A stretch of 64,000 nt of DNA from Gammaproteobacteria bacterium (lineage in GTDB: Bacteria; Pseudomonadota; Gammaproteobacteria; Thiohalospirales; Thiohalospiraceae): assembly GCA_015491735.1 (NCBI GenBank), contig WFVH01000037.1:37045-101044 (forward strand), read 5' to 3'. Within the stretch, counting starts at the first letter, position 1, and each line of letters starts with the position of its first letter. The notes under the pieces were generated by a model, which was given only the letters and a program-made list of their open reading frames with translations, ran no database searches and was not told where the DNA came from. The position numbers and the translations under genes were made by a program. Shown here piece after piece: positions 45,093 to 54,171 of this stretch.

Positions 45093-47054
45093 ATGTACCA
45101 GTTGACCAAGAAATCGTTGTTGCTTCGCCTGGGCATAGCCATGGCGACCATAACCGGCTTTGCCTTCATCAGCATGGTCAGCTCCGTCATCATTGCTGAA
45201 TTGACGCAGGGAGTGGCATCCGCCATCAACCAGGCGGGAACGCTGCGCATGCAGTCATACCGAATCGCCAGCGCCCTTCTCCAGGAGAGAGAGCGCGGCA
45301 GTCATTCGATGTTTTCCCTTCATGCAACCGATAAGCTGGTTGATGAGTTCGAGGCCCGCCTCGTCGACGCCCGGCTGGTTTCAGTGTTGTCCAAAAACCC
45401 AAAAAACGAACTCAACACCATTTATCAATACATTGCGCAACAATGGTATGAGAAAATCAAGCCGTTGCTGCTTGCGCCGGAAAACAGCGTGCTTCCCCGG
45501 GAGCTGTTTGATGCCAGCGATGGAGAGCGGGACACCGTTCCGTCCAGCAGCCGAAAGCACACGGGTTATCTTGCTATCGTTGACCTTTTCGTGGCTGATA
45601 TCGACCATCTGGTCAAGCTGCTCGAAGAGAATGCCGAGTCGAAAATACGCTTGTTGCGGCTTATCCAGATAAGCTCTCTGTTTTTGACGCTGATCGTCGT
45701 GTTTATCACCATGTATATGATGAACAATCAGGTTTTGGTTCCGTTGCGCGACCTGCTGGCTTGCGCCGAGAGCGCCCGCCGGGGGGACTTTCTGGTTCGC
45801 GCTCATTACACAAAAAATGACGATGAATTAGGGCAGTTAGGGTCTGCTTTTAATGTCATGGCTGAGGATTTATCGAAAAAATACGTCTATCTGGAGGAGC
45901 GTGTCCGCGCAAAGACCTGTGATCTGGAGCGCAGCAACCGCTCGCTGGAGCTGCTTTACAAAACGACCAATCGACTGCACACAGCCTCGATTTCCAACAC
46001 TGTCTATACGGAGCTGCTCAGGGATATCGAAAAGCTGCTGGGGGTTGGCGCCGGAACCATTTGCCTGGCTGCTGACGGCAAGGGCAGGGCATTCAAACTG
46101 GCAACGACCCGCCAACCCTCGCCGGGAGAGCGGGACACCTGCTCCCCTCCCGACTGCGCTGCCTGTTTTGGTTCGCATGATACCCATACCATGACGTTTG
46201 AGCGCAAGAACAAGGCGCCTCTGCCTATCGTTTCCACTCCGATAAAGGATCAACACCAGCAGTACGGTGTATTGCTGACGGAGGTGCTGCCGGGGCAGGA
46301 GCTGGAAGAGTGGCAGATGCGGTCGCTGAAGGCAGTGGCTGGTCATATCGGCATTGCCATCAACATTACCCGCCGGGCGACTGAAAGCCGTCGGCTCGCG
46401 TTGCTGGAGGAGCGGGGAGTCATCGCCCGCGAACTTCATGACTCACTGGCCCAGTCACTCTCCTACCTGAAGATTCAGGTAGCGCGGCTCAACGCGGTTT
46501 TGTCGCGCCCGGATGGCAAGCAGGAAGCCACTCCGATTATCAACGAACTTCGCGATGGTATCAGCCGGGCCTACCGGCAGCTTCGCGAACTCCTCACAAC
46601 TTTCAGGCTGAAAATGGATGGCCCGGGTTTGAGTATTGCACTGGAAGAGACCATCGAGGAGTTCCGGATCCGCAGTGGCATCGCCATTACACTGGACAAC
46701 CAGTTGGGCGGCTGTCAACTGAATGCCAACGAGGAGATCCACATTCTGCACATTATCAGGGAGGCGCTTGCCAATGTTACCCGGCACTCGAGGGCGGAAA
46801 GGGCGGAGGTCAATATTCGCTACGACAATGATACCGGCCAGATAACGATCCGTATCGATGACAACGGAATCGGGATCAATGAAGAGGCCGAACGCGTTGA
46901 TCACTACGGTCTCGCAATCATGAACGAACGGGCCAGCAGCCTGGGAGGGAGTATCGAGATCTCCCGGTGTCCCGGGGGGGGAACCCGGGTGAATCTGGTA
47001 TTTACACCCCACCATCCGCACTATCTGAAAGATATGCCGCAAAAGAGTGCTTGA
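45093..47054 (+). CDS. narX: Nitrate/nitrite sensor histidine kinase, NarX type
   Basis: 653 residues. Two membrane helices (about 10-35 and 190-210) bracket a periplasmic sensor domain with the P-box-like Asn-Gln-Ala-Gly-Thr-Leu-Arg-Met-Gln-Ser-Tyr-Arg just after helix 1, the nitrate-binding helix of NarX/NarQ. A HAMP segment and a GAF-like Cys-rich region (Cys-Ser-Pro-Pro-Asp-Cys-Ala-Ala-Cys) follow, then HisKA_3 with His449 in Ala-Arg-Glu-Leu-His-Asp-Ser-Leu, and HATPase (Asp-Asp-Asn-Gly-Ile-Gly). It is paired with narL 309 bases downstream. Confidence 0.92.
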   Translation: MYQLTKKSLLLRLGIAMATITGFAFISMVSSVIIAELTQGVASAINQAGTLRMQSYRIASALLQERERGSHSMFSLHATDKLVDEFEARLVDARLVSVLSKNPKNELNTIYQYIAQQWYEKIKPLLLAPENSVLPRELFDASDGERDTVPSSSRKHTGYLAIVDLFVADIDHLVKLLEENAESKIRLLRLIQISSLFLTLIVVFITMYMMNNQVLVPLRDLLACAESARRGDFLVRAHYTKNDDELGQLGSAFNVMAEDLSKKYVYLEERVRAKTCDLERSNRSLELLYKTTNRLHTASISNTVYTELLRDIEKLLGVGAGTICLAADGKGRAFKLATTRQPSPGERDTCSPPDCAACFGSHDTHTMTFERKNKAPLPIVSTPIKDQHQQYGVLLTEVLPGQELEEWQMRSLKAVAGHIGIAINITRRATESRRLALLEERGVIARELHDSLAQSLSYLKIQVARLNAVLSRPDGKQEATPIINELRDGISRAYRQLRELLTTFRLKMDGPGLSIALEETIEEFRIRSGIAITLDNQLGGCQLNANEEIHILHIIREALANVTRHSRAERAEVNIRYDNDTGQITIRIDDNGIGINEEAERVDHYGLAIMNERASSLGGSIEISRCPGGGTRVNLVFTPHHPHYLKDMPQKSA

Positions 47055-47114
47055 GGGGCCGCTGGTCCGGGACGATAGAGATTCGGAAGCAATCAAGAAG
47101 AGACCATGGCGTAT

Positions 47115-47261
47115 AACCCGGCAACAATAGATGTCTCGCACCCGGGGTTTCAGGAGCGGGCGGGGACACGACGCAGCTTGCAGACGATGGTTCTCCCGTG
47201 GTAGAAGCGCCAACGCCGGGCCAGCCTGGTCTTGAAACCCCTGATCCTTTGGTTTTATCAA
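47115..47261 (+). repeat. Dispersed inverted-repeat family 2, copy B
   Basis: AACCCGGCAACAATAGATG at the start and TTTGGTTTTATCAA at the end match copy A (18450-18573). GGGGTTTCAGGAGCGGGC pairs with the right-hand GCCTGGTCTTGAAACCCC block. It occupies much of the 309-bp narX-narL gap, so any narL-specific promoter lies inside or after it. Confidence 0.6.
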
Positions 47262-47363
47262 CAGACCGGCACGCGACGGCTGAATGCGAGCTATCTTGTT
47301 ACCGGGCAATCACTTTGGTTCAAATGGAATTTTTTTATCCCATCAACGGTGGAATTGCAGCAA

Positions 47364-48032
47364 ATGAACAAGGCAAAAACAAGTACTATCATCATTATCG
47401 ATGACCACCCCCTCTTTCGTAAAGGCGTTGCTGATCTGATTGCGCTCGATGACTCGCTCTCTTTGGTTGGAGAGGCCGCGTGCGGAGAGGAGGGCCTTGC
47501 GCTTGCTGCGGGGTTGAGTCCCGATCTGGTTTTGCTCGATCTGAACATGAAAGGCATGGACGGACTCGAAACGCTCAGAGCAATAAAAAAAACCGGGATC
47601 AGCTCCCGCGTCATCATACTCACGGTCTCGGACAATGAAGAGCATGTGGTGGCAGCGCTGCGCGCCGGAGCAGACGGTTACCTGCTCAAGGATATGGAGC
47701 CTGAGGAGATTCTGGATCGGCTGAAGGTGGCGGCGAACGGGCGGCTGGTGATTAGCGACAAGCTCACCGAACTGCTCGCCCATGCATTACGGGAGGAGGC
47801 CGCGCCCAAGAACCCTGATCAAGCCGGGCTTACCGAGCGCGAAGAGCAGATCCTGAACCTCATCGCGAGGGGACTCAGCAACAAGCTCATCGCCCGTGAG
47901 CTTGACATTACCGAGGGGACGGTAAAGGTACATGTCAAACATCTGCTCAAGAAACTCAATCTTCACTCCCGTCTGGAGGCGGCCATCTGGGTCGTGGACA
48001 GGAAAAACACCGTTAACCGGTTTTCGGGTTAA
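47364..48032 (+). CDS. narL: Response regulator, NarL type
   Basis: 222 residues. The receiver domain has Asp13-Asp14, phospho-acceptor Asp59 in Leu-Leu-Asp-Leu-Asn-Met-Lys-Gly, Thr87 and Lys109. A LuxR-type HTH follows (Leu-Thr-Glu-Arg-Glu-Glu-Gln-Ile-Leu...Glu-Gly-Thr-Val-Lys-Val-His-Val-Lys). Residue numbering coincides with E. coli NarL at Asp59. The ATG at 47364 begins the domain; longer frames run into repeat family 2. It is presumed to be the partner of NarX and to control the nitrogen genes around it. Confidence 0.93.
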   Translation: MNKAKTSTIIIIDDHPLFRKGVADLIALDDSLSLVGEAACGEEGLALAAGLSPDLVLLDLNMKGMDGLETLRAIKKTGISSRVIILTVSDNEEHVVAALRAGADGYLLKDMEPEEILDRLKVAANGRLVISDKLTELLAHALREEAAPKNPDQAGLTEREEQILNLIARGLSNKLIARELDITEGTVKVHVKHLLKKLNLHSRLEAAIWVVDRKNTVNRFSG

Positions 48033-48124
48033 TAACCATTTTTCCCGGATGCACCATCACTGCCCGGTTTGTCGCACATTCGCTATTTAATGGTGCAGCT
48101 ATTTCCCTGATAGTTTCTGCCTTG

Positions 48125-48276
48125 GTAACTATTCAGCATAGTATGAAACAAGCCGGTAACTGTTCAGATTGCCCCTGAAATCCATCAGTTCAAGGCGAAA
48201 AATGGGAGTTTACGCGTGTAAATGACCATTTTTCAACGCAGAAATGACGGATTTCAGGGGTGAGCTGAATAGTTAC
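48125..48276 (+). mobile_element. 152-bp IS66-like MITE, copy 3
   Basis: Same ends as the other copies. Flanked by TCTGCCTT at 48116-48123 and 48277-48284; one extra G (48124) lies between the left duplication and GTAAC. It sits between narL and nirB. A frame opening inside it (Met-Thr-Asp-Phe-Arg-Gly-Glu-Leu) runs into nirB and can mislead start calling. Confidence 0.9.
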
Positions 48277-48350
48277 TCTGCCTTTTCCCCATTTCCCGGA
48301 AAACAACGGTTGCCGAGACAATCCGGCTGCTGTGGCTTGGGGCATGAAAT

Positions 48351-48380
48351 TTGCTACCCTATGGCGTCGAGTTATACAAT
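48351..48380 (+). promoter_or_regulatory. Possible sigma-70 promoter of nirB
   Basis: TTGCTA (48351-48356) and TACAAT (48375-48380) are 18 bp apart, 50 bases before the nirB ATG. No convincing FNR or NarL site was found alongside. Confidence 0.4.
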
Positions 48381-48429
48381 CTGGCGCCTGGGCGGTATTT
48401 TAACCCTTGTTTTTGATGTGGATTTCTTT

Positions 48430-50883
48430 ATGAAAAAAGATAGATTGGTACTGGTCGGCAATGGCATGGCCGGCATCCGTACGCTGGAAGAGCTGCTCAA
48501 GCTGGCAGCCGGCAAATACTCAATTACCGTATTTGGTGAAGAGCCTTACGGTAACTACAACCGGATTCTTCTCTCTCCGGTGCTAAGCGGAGAAAAAACC
48601 ATCGAGCAGATTATTCTCAATGATCTCGATTGGTATGAACAGAACGGAATTACCCTTCACAAGGGCAAGCGCGTAGTCAGTATCGACCGCGCCAGGCGCT
48701 GCGTCACTGCCGAGGATGGCACTGTGGCCGAATATGATCGGCTGTTGCTGGCCACCGGTTCCACGCCTTTTATCATCCCTGTCCCCGGACATGATCTGGA
48801 GGGCGTTATTGGATTCCGTGATATCGAGGATGTCGATGTCATGCTGGCCACCAGCAGAAAATACAAAAAAGCCGCCGTCATCGGTGGGGGGCTGCTGGGA
48901 CTCGAGGCAGCCAATGGACTGCTCCAGCAGGGCATGGATGTCACCGTAGTGCATCTGCTGGATACCCTGATGGAGCGGCAGCTGGACAAGACCGCCGCAA
49001 ACATGCTTCAGCACAGCCTCGAGGAGCGGGGGCTGAAATTTCTGATGGAGACAGAAACGGCATCGATTGAGGGGAACGAGCGGGTAGAGGGCATCCGTTT
49101 CAAGGATGGCAGCGGAATCGAAGCCGATCTGGTGGTCATGGCTGTTGGTATCCGCCCCAATATCGAGCTGGCCAGGCAGTGCGGTCTGCATTGCGAACGC
49201 GGCATTGTCGTCAACGACACCCTGCAAACCTACGATCCCCGCGTCTATGCCGTTGGCGAGTGTGTTCAGCACCGGGGAGTCACCTACGGGCTGGTTGCTC
49301 CCCTGTTCGAACAGGCGCGGGTCTGCGCCAACCATTTGGCAGAGTACGGTATTGGCCATTACGAAGGCTCCGTCACCTCCACCAAGCTGAAAGTAACCGG
49401 CATCGATCTGTTTTCCGCCGGCAACTTCAATGGTGACGAGAACACCGAAGAGATCGTGATGCAGGATGCCGCGGCCGGAATCTACAAGAAAATCGTACTC
49501 AAGGACAACCGGGTCGAGGGGGCCGTGCTTTACGGTGATACGGTGGACGGCGCCTGGTATTTCCAGCTACTGCGGGACGGCACCGATATCAGTGAAATGC
49601 GGGAGCAGCTGATGTTTGGCCAGGGACACCTCGGAAATGCCGGTCACGGCGGGGAGAATGCCGCAGCGGTGCTGCCCGATGATGCCGAGGTTTGCGGTTG
49701 TAACGGCGTAACCAAGGGAGATATCGTCAAAGCCATCCTCGACAAGGGGCTGTTCACCCTGGATGATGTACGCGCCCATACCAAGGCGTCCGCTTCCTGC
49801 GGGTCCTGCACCGGCCTGGTCGAACAGATTCTGGCGGATACGGCAGGTGGTGATTACTCCGTTGCGCAACAGACCCAGCCACTGTGCAAATGCACCGACT
49901 ACAGCCATGATGATGTGCGTCATACCATCAGGCAGGAGCATTTGACCTCTATCCGGTCGGTGATGAAGGCGCTCGACTGGCGCACTCCCGATGGCTGCAG
50001 CACCTGCCGCCCCGCATTGAACTACTATGTCCTGTCCGCCTGGCCGGATGAGGCCGAAGATGATCCGCAATCCCGGTTTATCAATGAACGTGTTCATGCA
50101 AACATCCAGAAAGATGGAACATACTCCGTGGTTCCGCGGATGTGGGGAGGTGTGACCTCTCCCGACGAACTGCGCGCCATCGCGGATGTCGCCGAGAAGT
50201 ACAACGCCCGTTTGGTCAAGGTCACAGGTGGTCAGCGTATCGATCTGTTCGGTATAAAAAAAGAGGATCTGCCCGCCGTGTGGGCCGACTTCAACAAGGC
50301 AGGGATGGTATCCGGCCACGCCTACGGAAAATCGCTGCGCACCGTGAAAACCTGTGTTGGATCCGAGTGGTGCCGCTTTGGCACCCAGGACTCCACCGGG
50401 CTGGGAATCAAGCTGGAGAAATTCACCTGGGGTTCCTGGACACCGCATAAATTCAAGATAGCCGTCTCTGGATGTCCGCGAAACTGTGCAGAAGCCACCA
50501 TCAAGGACTTTGGCGTAGTGTGCGTGGATTCAGGCTATGAACTGCATATCGGCGGTAACGGAGGAGTCAGGGTAAGAGCAACCGATCTCCTGTGCAAGGT
50601 TGCTACTGAACAAGAGGCGATGGAGTACTGTGGCGCCTTCATGCAGCTCTACAGGGAGGAGGCCCACTATCTGGAGCGCACAGCCCCCTGGATTGAGCGG
50701 GTAGGACTGACTTACGTCAGAGAAAGTGTCGTTGAGGACGAGAGCAGGCGGAAAGCGCTGTATAAACGTTTTCTGCACTCGCAGAGGCGCGCGCAGAAAG
50801 ATCCGTGGGCACAGATTGCCGCTGATGAGGACAAGAGCCGCACTTTTTCTCCCATCAATATCGTTGATGATGTTTCAAATTAA
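48430..50883 (+). CDS. nirB: Nitrite reductase (NADH), large subunit
   Basis: 817 residues. It reduces nitrite to ammonium with NADH in the cytoplasm. Order: FAD domain (Val-Gly-Asn-Gly-Met-Ala-Gly near 8-14) and NAD domain (Gly-Gly-Gly-Leu-Leu-Gly-Leu-Glu), a BFD-type [2Fe-2S] Cys cluster (Val-Cys-Gly-Cys-Asn-Gly-Val...Cys-Gly-Ser-Cys), and the ferredoxin-like half plus siroheme/4Fe-4S site with Cys-Val-Gly-Ser-Glu-Trp-Cys and Cys-Pro-Arg-Asn-Cys. The ATG at 48430 gives Lys-Lys-Asp-Arg-Leu-Val-Leu-Val; upstream in-frame starts lie in the MITE or leader. Its partner nirD follows, and cysG makes the siroheme. Confidence 0.96.
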   Translation: MKKDRLVLVGNGMAGIRTLEELLKLAAGKYSITVFGEEPYGNYNRILLSPVLSGEKTIEQIILNDLDWYEQNGITLHKGKRVVSIDRARRCVTAEDGTVAEYDRLLLATGSTPFIIPVPGHDLEGVIGFRDIEDVDVMLATSRKYKKAAVIGGGLLGLEAANGLLQQGMDVTVVHLLDTLMERQLDKTAANMLQHSLEERGLKFLMETETASIEGNERVEGIRFKDGSGIEADLVVMAVGIRPNIELARQCGLHCERGIVVNDTLQTYDPRVYAVGECVQHRGVTYGLVAPLFEQARVCANHLAEYGIGHYEGSVTSTKLKVTGIDLFSAGNFNGDENTEEIVMQDAAAGIYKKIVLKDNRVEGAVLYGDTVDGAWYFQLLRDGTDISEMREQLMFGQGHLGNAGHGGENAAAVLPDDAEVCGCNGVTKGDIVKAILDKGLFTLDDVRAHTKASASCGSCTGLVEQILADTAGGDYSVAQQTQPLCKCTDYSHDDVRHTIRQEHLTSIRSVMKALDWRTPDGCSTCRPALNYYVLSAWPDEAEDDPQSRFINERVHANIQKDGTYSVVPRMWGGVTSPDELRAIADVAEKYNARLVKVTGGQRIDLFGIKKEDLPAVWADFNKAGMVSGHAYGKSLRTVKTCVGSEWCRFGTQDSTGLGIKLEKFTWGSWTPHKFKIAVSGCPRNCAEATIKDFGVVCVDSGYELHIGGNGGVRVRATDLLCKVATEQEAMEYCGAFMQLYREEAHYLERTAPWIERVGLTYVRESVVEDESRRKALYKRFLHSQRRAQKDPWAQIAADEDKSRTFSPINIVDDVSN

Positions 50884-50903
50884 ATGTAAAGAAGGTCTTG
50901 CAT

Positions 50904-51215
50904 ATGTCTGAATGGATGGAAGTTGTCGCCCTCGAAGAGATTCCAAAACTGGGTGCGCGTATCGTACAAACCGGGCAGGGTGATATCGCCCTGTTTCGAA
51001 CCGGTGCTGACAAGGTGTTTGCACTGAGGGACAGGTGTCCCCATAAACAGGGGCCATTGTCCCAGGGAATCGTTCACGGCAACAGCGTGACCTGTCCGCT
51101 TCACGGCTGGGAGATCGATCTGGCTTCGGGAGAGGCATTGCCACCGGACGTAGGGTGCACCAACACGTTTGCCACACGGGTAGACAATGGAGTCGTCATG
51201 ATCAAGCTGGGCTGA
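50904..51215 (+). CDS. nirD: Nitrite reductase small subunit, Rieske-type
   Basis: 103 residues. Rieske motif Cys-Pro-His-Lys-Gln-Gly-Pro-Leu and Cys-Pro-Leu-His-Gly-Trp gives two Cys and two His, as in NirD proteins that keep the [2Fe-2S] site. It lies 20 bases after nirB with GAAGG before the ATG; a TTG two codons upstream is the alternative. Confidence 0.95.
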   Translation: MSEWMEVVALEEIPKLGARIVQTGQGDIALFRTGADKVFALRDRCPHKQGPLSQGIVHGNSVTCPLHGWEIDLASGEALPPDVGCTNTFATRVDNGVVMIKLG

Positions 51216-51304
51216 ACTCTGTTGACCCGGTGGCCAACGCTGTCTCCCTGCTGCGGGCTGCGCCTTGATCCGGAACGCTTGGGTCGCACAAGAAGGTTGC
51301 TTTA

Positions 51305-52057
51305 CTACCGATTGTCCTGGTATCCAACCACCTTCCTCATACCGTAAAGACCTAGCAGACCAGAGACAAAAAGCCATACCGTTGCGGGCAAAGCTATCGG
51401 AGCTGCGCTGGAGAACTCTGCGGACGCAAGTACACCCGCGCTGCTGGAGTAACCGTCAATCGCCCACGCCGCGAATGTCAGTAAGTGGTATCCGGCAGGA
51501 AGATTAATATCGTACTCGAACCCTCCCGGTGTACTGCCCATTGTCACGTAGTACTGATAGTAACTCCTATCTTTTATGCTATTTGTGAACCGTTCAAACT
51601 GCTCTTCGTTTCCCCACAGCGTTGAGTTCCGTTCGAAATAAAAACCATCCTCGTTTGAGCCGGAAAGATAGCTTCCAATATACGTGTCTCCGGTATAATC
51701 GCCTGGCACATCTATAAAACCATTCACATGATAAATATAGCGTGCGGGTAAAGAGCCGGGTTCTCCATCAATCGTCAACGAATTATCCATAATGGAGATA
51801 TAATCTCCCTGCGGAACCTCAACCCGGAATGACATGACAGAGTCGGTATTAACATAGATACCCCAGCTGGTTTCTCTGGTTTCATATGCTTCACCCGTGG
51901 TACTGTCGGTCAGCCAGATATTTTGTGGTGTGGCCCGGTTCACCCAGGTATGTCCACTCCAACCTGTGGATGGGTTAATGAGCATCGCGGCATTTGATGG
52001 AAATACAGCTGTAAACAGTGACAACGCGATTACACTTTCGAGAAAATGTTTTTTCAT
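51305..52057 (-). CDS. VPLPA-CTERM-like sorting-domain protein
   Basis: 250 residues, secreted. Signal peptide about 1-23 (Ser-Asn-Ala-Ala). The C-terminus has Ile-Ala-Leu-Pro-Ala at 221-225, a hydrophobic helix ending Gly-Leu-Leu-Gly-Leu-Tyr-Gly-Met, and Arg-Lys, a variant of the VPLPA-CTERM signal. The body shares Thr-Tyr-Ile-Gly-Ser-Tyr-Leu (125-131) with the protein at 5083-5712 but is otherwise different, rich in Tyr, Ser and Gly, of unknown function. It is probably processed by the XrtD-type exosortase 49 kb away. It faces nirD and has its own -24/-12 promoter. Confidence 0.82.
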   Translation of the reverse strand: MKKHFLESVIALSLFTAVFPSNAAMLINPSTGWSGHTWVNRATPQNIWLTDSTTGEAYETRETSWGIYVNTDSVMSFRVEVPQGDYISIMDNSLTIDGEPGSLPARYIYHVNGFIDVPGDYTGDTYIGSYLSGSNEDGFYFERNSTLWGNEEQFERFTNSIKDRSYYQYYVTMGSTPGGFEYDINLPAGYHLLTFAAWAIDGYSSSAGVLASAEFSSAAPIALPATVWLFVSGLLGLYGMRKVVGYQDNR

Positions 52058-52102
52058 TTTGTACCTCCCAATGCTGAAAAACAGCGCTCATATATTGATA
52101 AG

Positions 52103-52118
52103 TGCAAAAAACACGCCC
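52103..52118 (-). promoter_or_regulatory. Sigma-54 (-24/-12) type promoter before second VPLPA-CTERM gene
   Basis: On the minus strand GGGCGTGTTTTTTGCA has GG and GC 10 bp apart, with the consensus TTGC at -12. Transcription would start near 52092, about 35 nt before the ATG. It is similar in position and form to the element at 5020-5035. The rest of the gap 52119-52459 belongs to cysG and has only a TATAAT at 52406-52411. Confidence 0.65.
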
Positions 52119-52405
52119 ATAACAACAAGTGGCTATTATCTGTGGCTTATTCCGGTTACCCTCCCTTTTTGTGGACTGAAATTGTAAAAAATACTGACAC
52201 CGCAGGGTCTGTTACCCGCCCGCAGTTCTGTGATGAGAGACAGATAGCGCGGATGTGCTTTCACCCCCCCCGGATACTGACGACAAACAGACTGGCCAGG
52301 GCAGCCCGTTATCCGATATTCGGCGGCTGTTGCCGGTTATTTGCGTTCGGGCCGGTAAACGTTCTTGTATTGACATATCACCGGGAAAGCGCAAGGACAG
52401 ATCGG

Positions 52406-52411
52406 TATAAT
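52406..52411 (+). promoter_or_regulatory. Probable -10 box of cysG promoter
   Basis: A perfect TATAAT lies 48 bp before the ATG. TTGACA at 52370-52375 is 30 bp away, too far for a normal -35, so the promoter may need an activator. Confidence 0.35.
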
Positions 52412-52459
52412 CAAGGGCGTCAACAACACGAAACACAGCCTGTTTTCAACAGAACGTAA

Positions 52460-53848
52460 ATGACAATGGATTTGCTGCCCATATTTCTCGATGTCAAACA
52501 AAAACCGTGCATTGTCATTGGCGGCGGAGAGGTTGCCGGTCGCAAGGTCAATCTTCTGCTACGGGCCGGGGCCAATGTCCGCGTTATCGCCCCTGTGCTG
52601 GGTTCCACGCTCGATCAGCTGAACCGGCAAGGATTGATTGAGTACGAGCCACGGGAATACTCTCCGCAGGATTTGGATATGGCCTGCCTGATAATCGCCG
52701 CAACCGACAATGCCGATGTAAACAGACAGCTCTCCACCGAGGCCCGGCAACGCCACATCCCGGTCAATGTCGTCGATCAACCCGCCTTGAGCAGCTTTAT
52801 CATGCCCTCCATCATCGACCGCTCCCCTGTGATCGCTGCTGTATCCACCGGAGGTGCTTCACCGGTTCTGGCGCGCCTTATTCGCTCCCGTCTGGAATCC
52901 CTGATTCCTGCCGGTTACGGCCGGCTCGCAGAGCTGGCAAGCCGTTTCCGGAGCCGGGTAAAAGCCCGTTTCTCCGACCCCGCCGACCGGCGCCGTTTTT
53001 GGGAAGAGATCATGCAGGGAGGAGTGGCCGAGCGGGTGTTTTCCGGCCATCTCGGCGAGGCGGACAGGTTAATGGAGGCGGCGTTGAAAAAAAAGAAGCC
53101 TGCCGGGGCGATGGGCGAAGTCTATCTGATTGGCGGCGGGCCTGGCGATCCGGACCTGTTGACATTCCGCGCCTTGCGCCTGATGCAGCGGGCCGATGTC
53201 GTCGTTCATGACCGGCTTGTCGCCGAACCCATTCTGGATCTGGTCAGACGGGATGCCGAGCGCATCTATGTGGGAAAGGAAAACAGCCATCATGTGATGG
53301 CCCAGGAAGATATCAACAGTACACTGGTGCGGTTGGCGAAACGGGGTAAACGGGTTGTGCGTCTCAAGGGGGGCGACCCGTTCATTTTCGGGCGCGGTGG
53401 TGAAGAGATCGACACGCTTGCAGAGGAGGGCATCCCTTTCCAGGTTGTTCCCGGCATAACGGCTGCCTCCGGTTGCGCCTCTTACGCCGGGATTCCTATC
53501 ACGCATCGGGATTATGCACACGCCGCTGTATTTGTTACCGGCCATCTGAAAGACGGCAGTCTGGATCTGAACTGGAAGATGCTGGCGCAGCCTCAACAGA
53601 CCGTCGTGTTTTACATGGGGCTGATGGGGTTGTCTGTTATCTGCCGGGAACTGCTGTCTCACGGGGTTCCGCCTGATATGCCTGCCGCCCTGGTGCAACA
53701 GGGTACTACGCCACATCAGCGCGTCTATACCGGCACTGTTTCCACACTACCGGACATTGCAGAAAAGGAAAAACCCAGGCCACCAACGCTGATTATTGTG
53801 GGGGAGGTTGTCAGATTGCGCAACAAGCTGAACTGGTATAACAGCTGA
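52460..53848 (+). CDS. cysG: Siroheme synthase (multifunctional)
   Basis: 462 residues, the full CysG fusion. The N-terminal ~200 residues form the NAD-dependent precorrin-2 dehydrogenase/ferrochelatase (Gly-Gly-Gly-Glu-Val-Ala-Gly-Arg-Lys). The C-terminal SUMT methyltransferase begins Val-Tyr-Leu-Ile-Gly-Gly-Gly-Pro-Gly-Asp-Pro-Asp near 215. It makes siroheme from uroporphyrinogen III for NirB or sulfite reductase. The TGA at 53846-53848 overlaps the target duplication of MITE copy 4. Confidence 0.96.
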   Translation: MTMDLLPIFLDVKQKPCIVIGGGEVAGRKVNLLLRAGANVRVIAPVLGSTLDQLNRQGLIEYEPREYSPQDLDMACLIIAATDNADVNRQLSTEARQRHIPVNVVDQPALSSFIMPSIIDRSPVIAAVSTGGASPVLARLIRSRLESLIPAGYGRLAELASRFRSRVKARFSDPADRRRFWEEIMQGGVAERVFSGHLGEADRLMEAALKKKKPAGAMGEVYLIGGGPGDPDLLTFRALRLMQRADVVVHDRLVAEPILDLVRRDAERIYVGKENSHHVMAQEDINSTLVRLAKRGKRVVRLKGGDPFIFGRGGEEIDTLAEEGIPFQVVPGITAASGCASYAGIPITHRDYAHAAVFVTGHLKDGSLDLNWKMLAQPQQTVVFYMGLMGLSVICRELLSHGVPPDMPAALVQQGTTPHQRVYTGTVSTLPDIAEKEKPRPPTLIIVGEVVRLRNKLNWYNS

Positions 53849-53849
53849 T

Positions 53850-54001
53850 GTAACTATTCAGCATAGTATGAAACAAACCGGTAACTGTTCAGATTTCCCC
53901 TGAAATCCGTCAGTTCAAGGCGAAAAATGGGAGTTTACGCATGTAAATGACCATTTTTCAACGCAGAAATGGTGGATTTCAGGGACAAGCTGAATAGTTA
54001 C
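53850..54001 (+). mobile_element. 152-bp IS66-like MITE, copy 4
   Basis: Target duplication CAGCTGAT at 53842-53849 and 54002-54009. It carries a few base changes relative to copies 1-3 (GGACAAGCTG near the right end). It is inserted exactly at the end of cysG; the left duplication includes the stop codon, so cysG is intact. Confidence 0.9.
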
Positions 54002-54045
54002 CAGCTGATTTTCATGCGCGGCTGCCTGTTCGTATCACGGCTTTT

Positions 54046-54059
54046 TTGATCTGCATCAA
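54046..54059 (+). promoter_or_regulatory. Consensus FNR/DNR box (anaerobox)
   Basis: TTGATCTGCATCAA is a perfect TTGAT-N4-ATCAA palindrome, 113 bases before the Crp/Fnr-family gene. It suggests anaerobic or autogenous control. A TACAAT at 54109-54114 could be the -10, which would place the box near -68 relative to the start (class I spacing). Confidence 0.75.
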
Positions 54060-54171
54060 GAAGTGGCAGAACTTCTCTGCCTGCGACACCAAGCCGGATT
54101 AGAATGACTACAATAGCTGCCGGGGCGTATGTCCTCTGCCGTTATTCCTGGAATAAAATGGAATTGTCCAC

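Noticed and set aside
48408..48429. FNR-like half-site TTGAT just before nirB
   Set aside because: The second half does not match ATCAA, and the site overlaps the ribosome-binding region.
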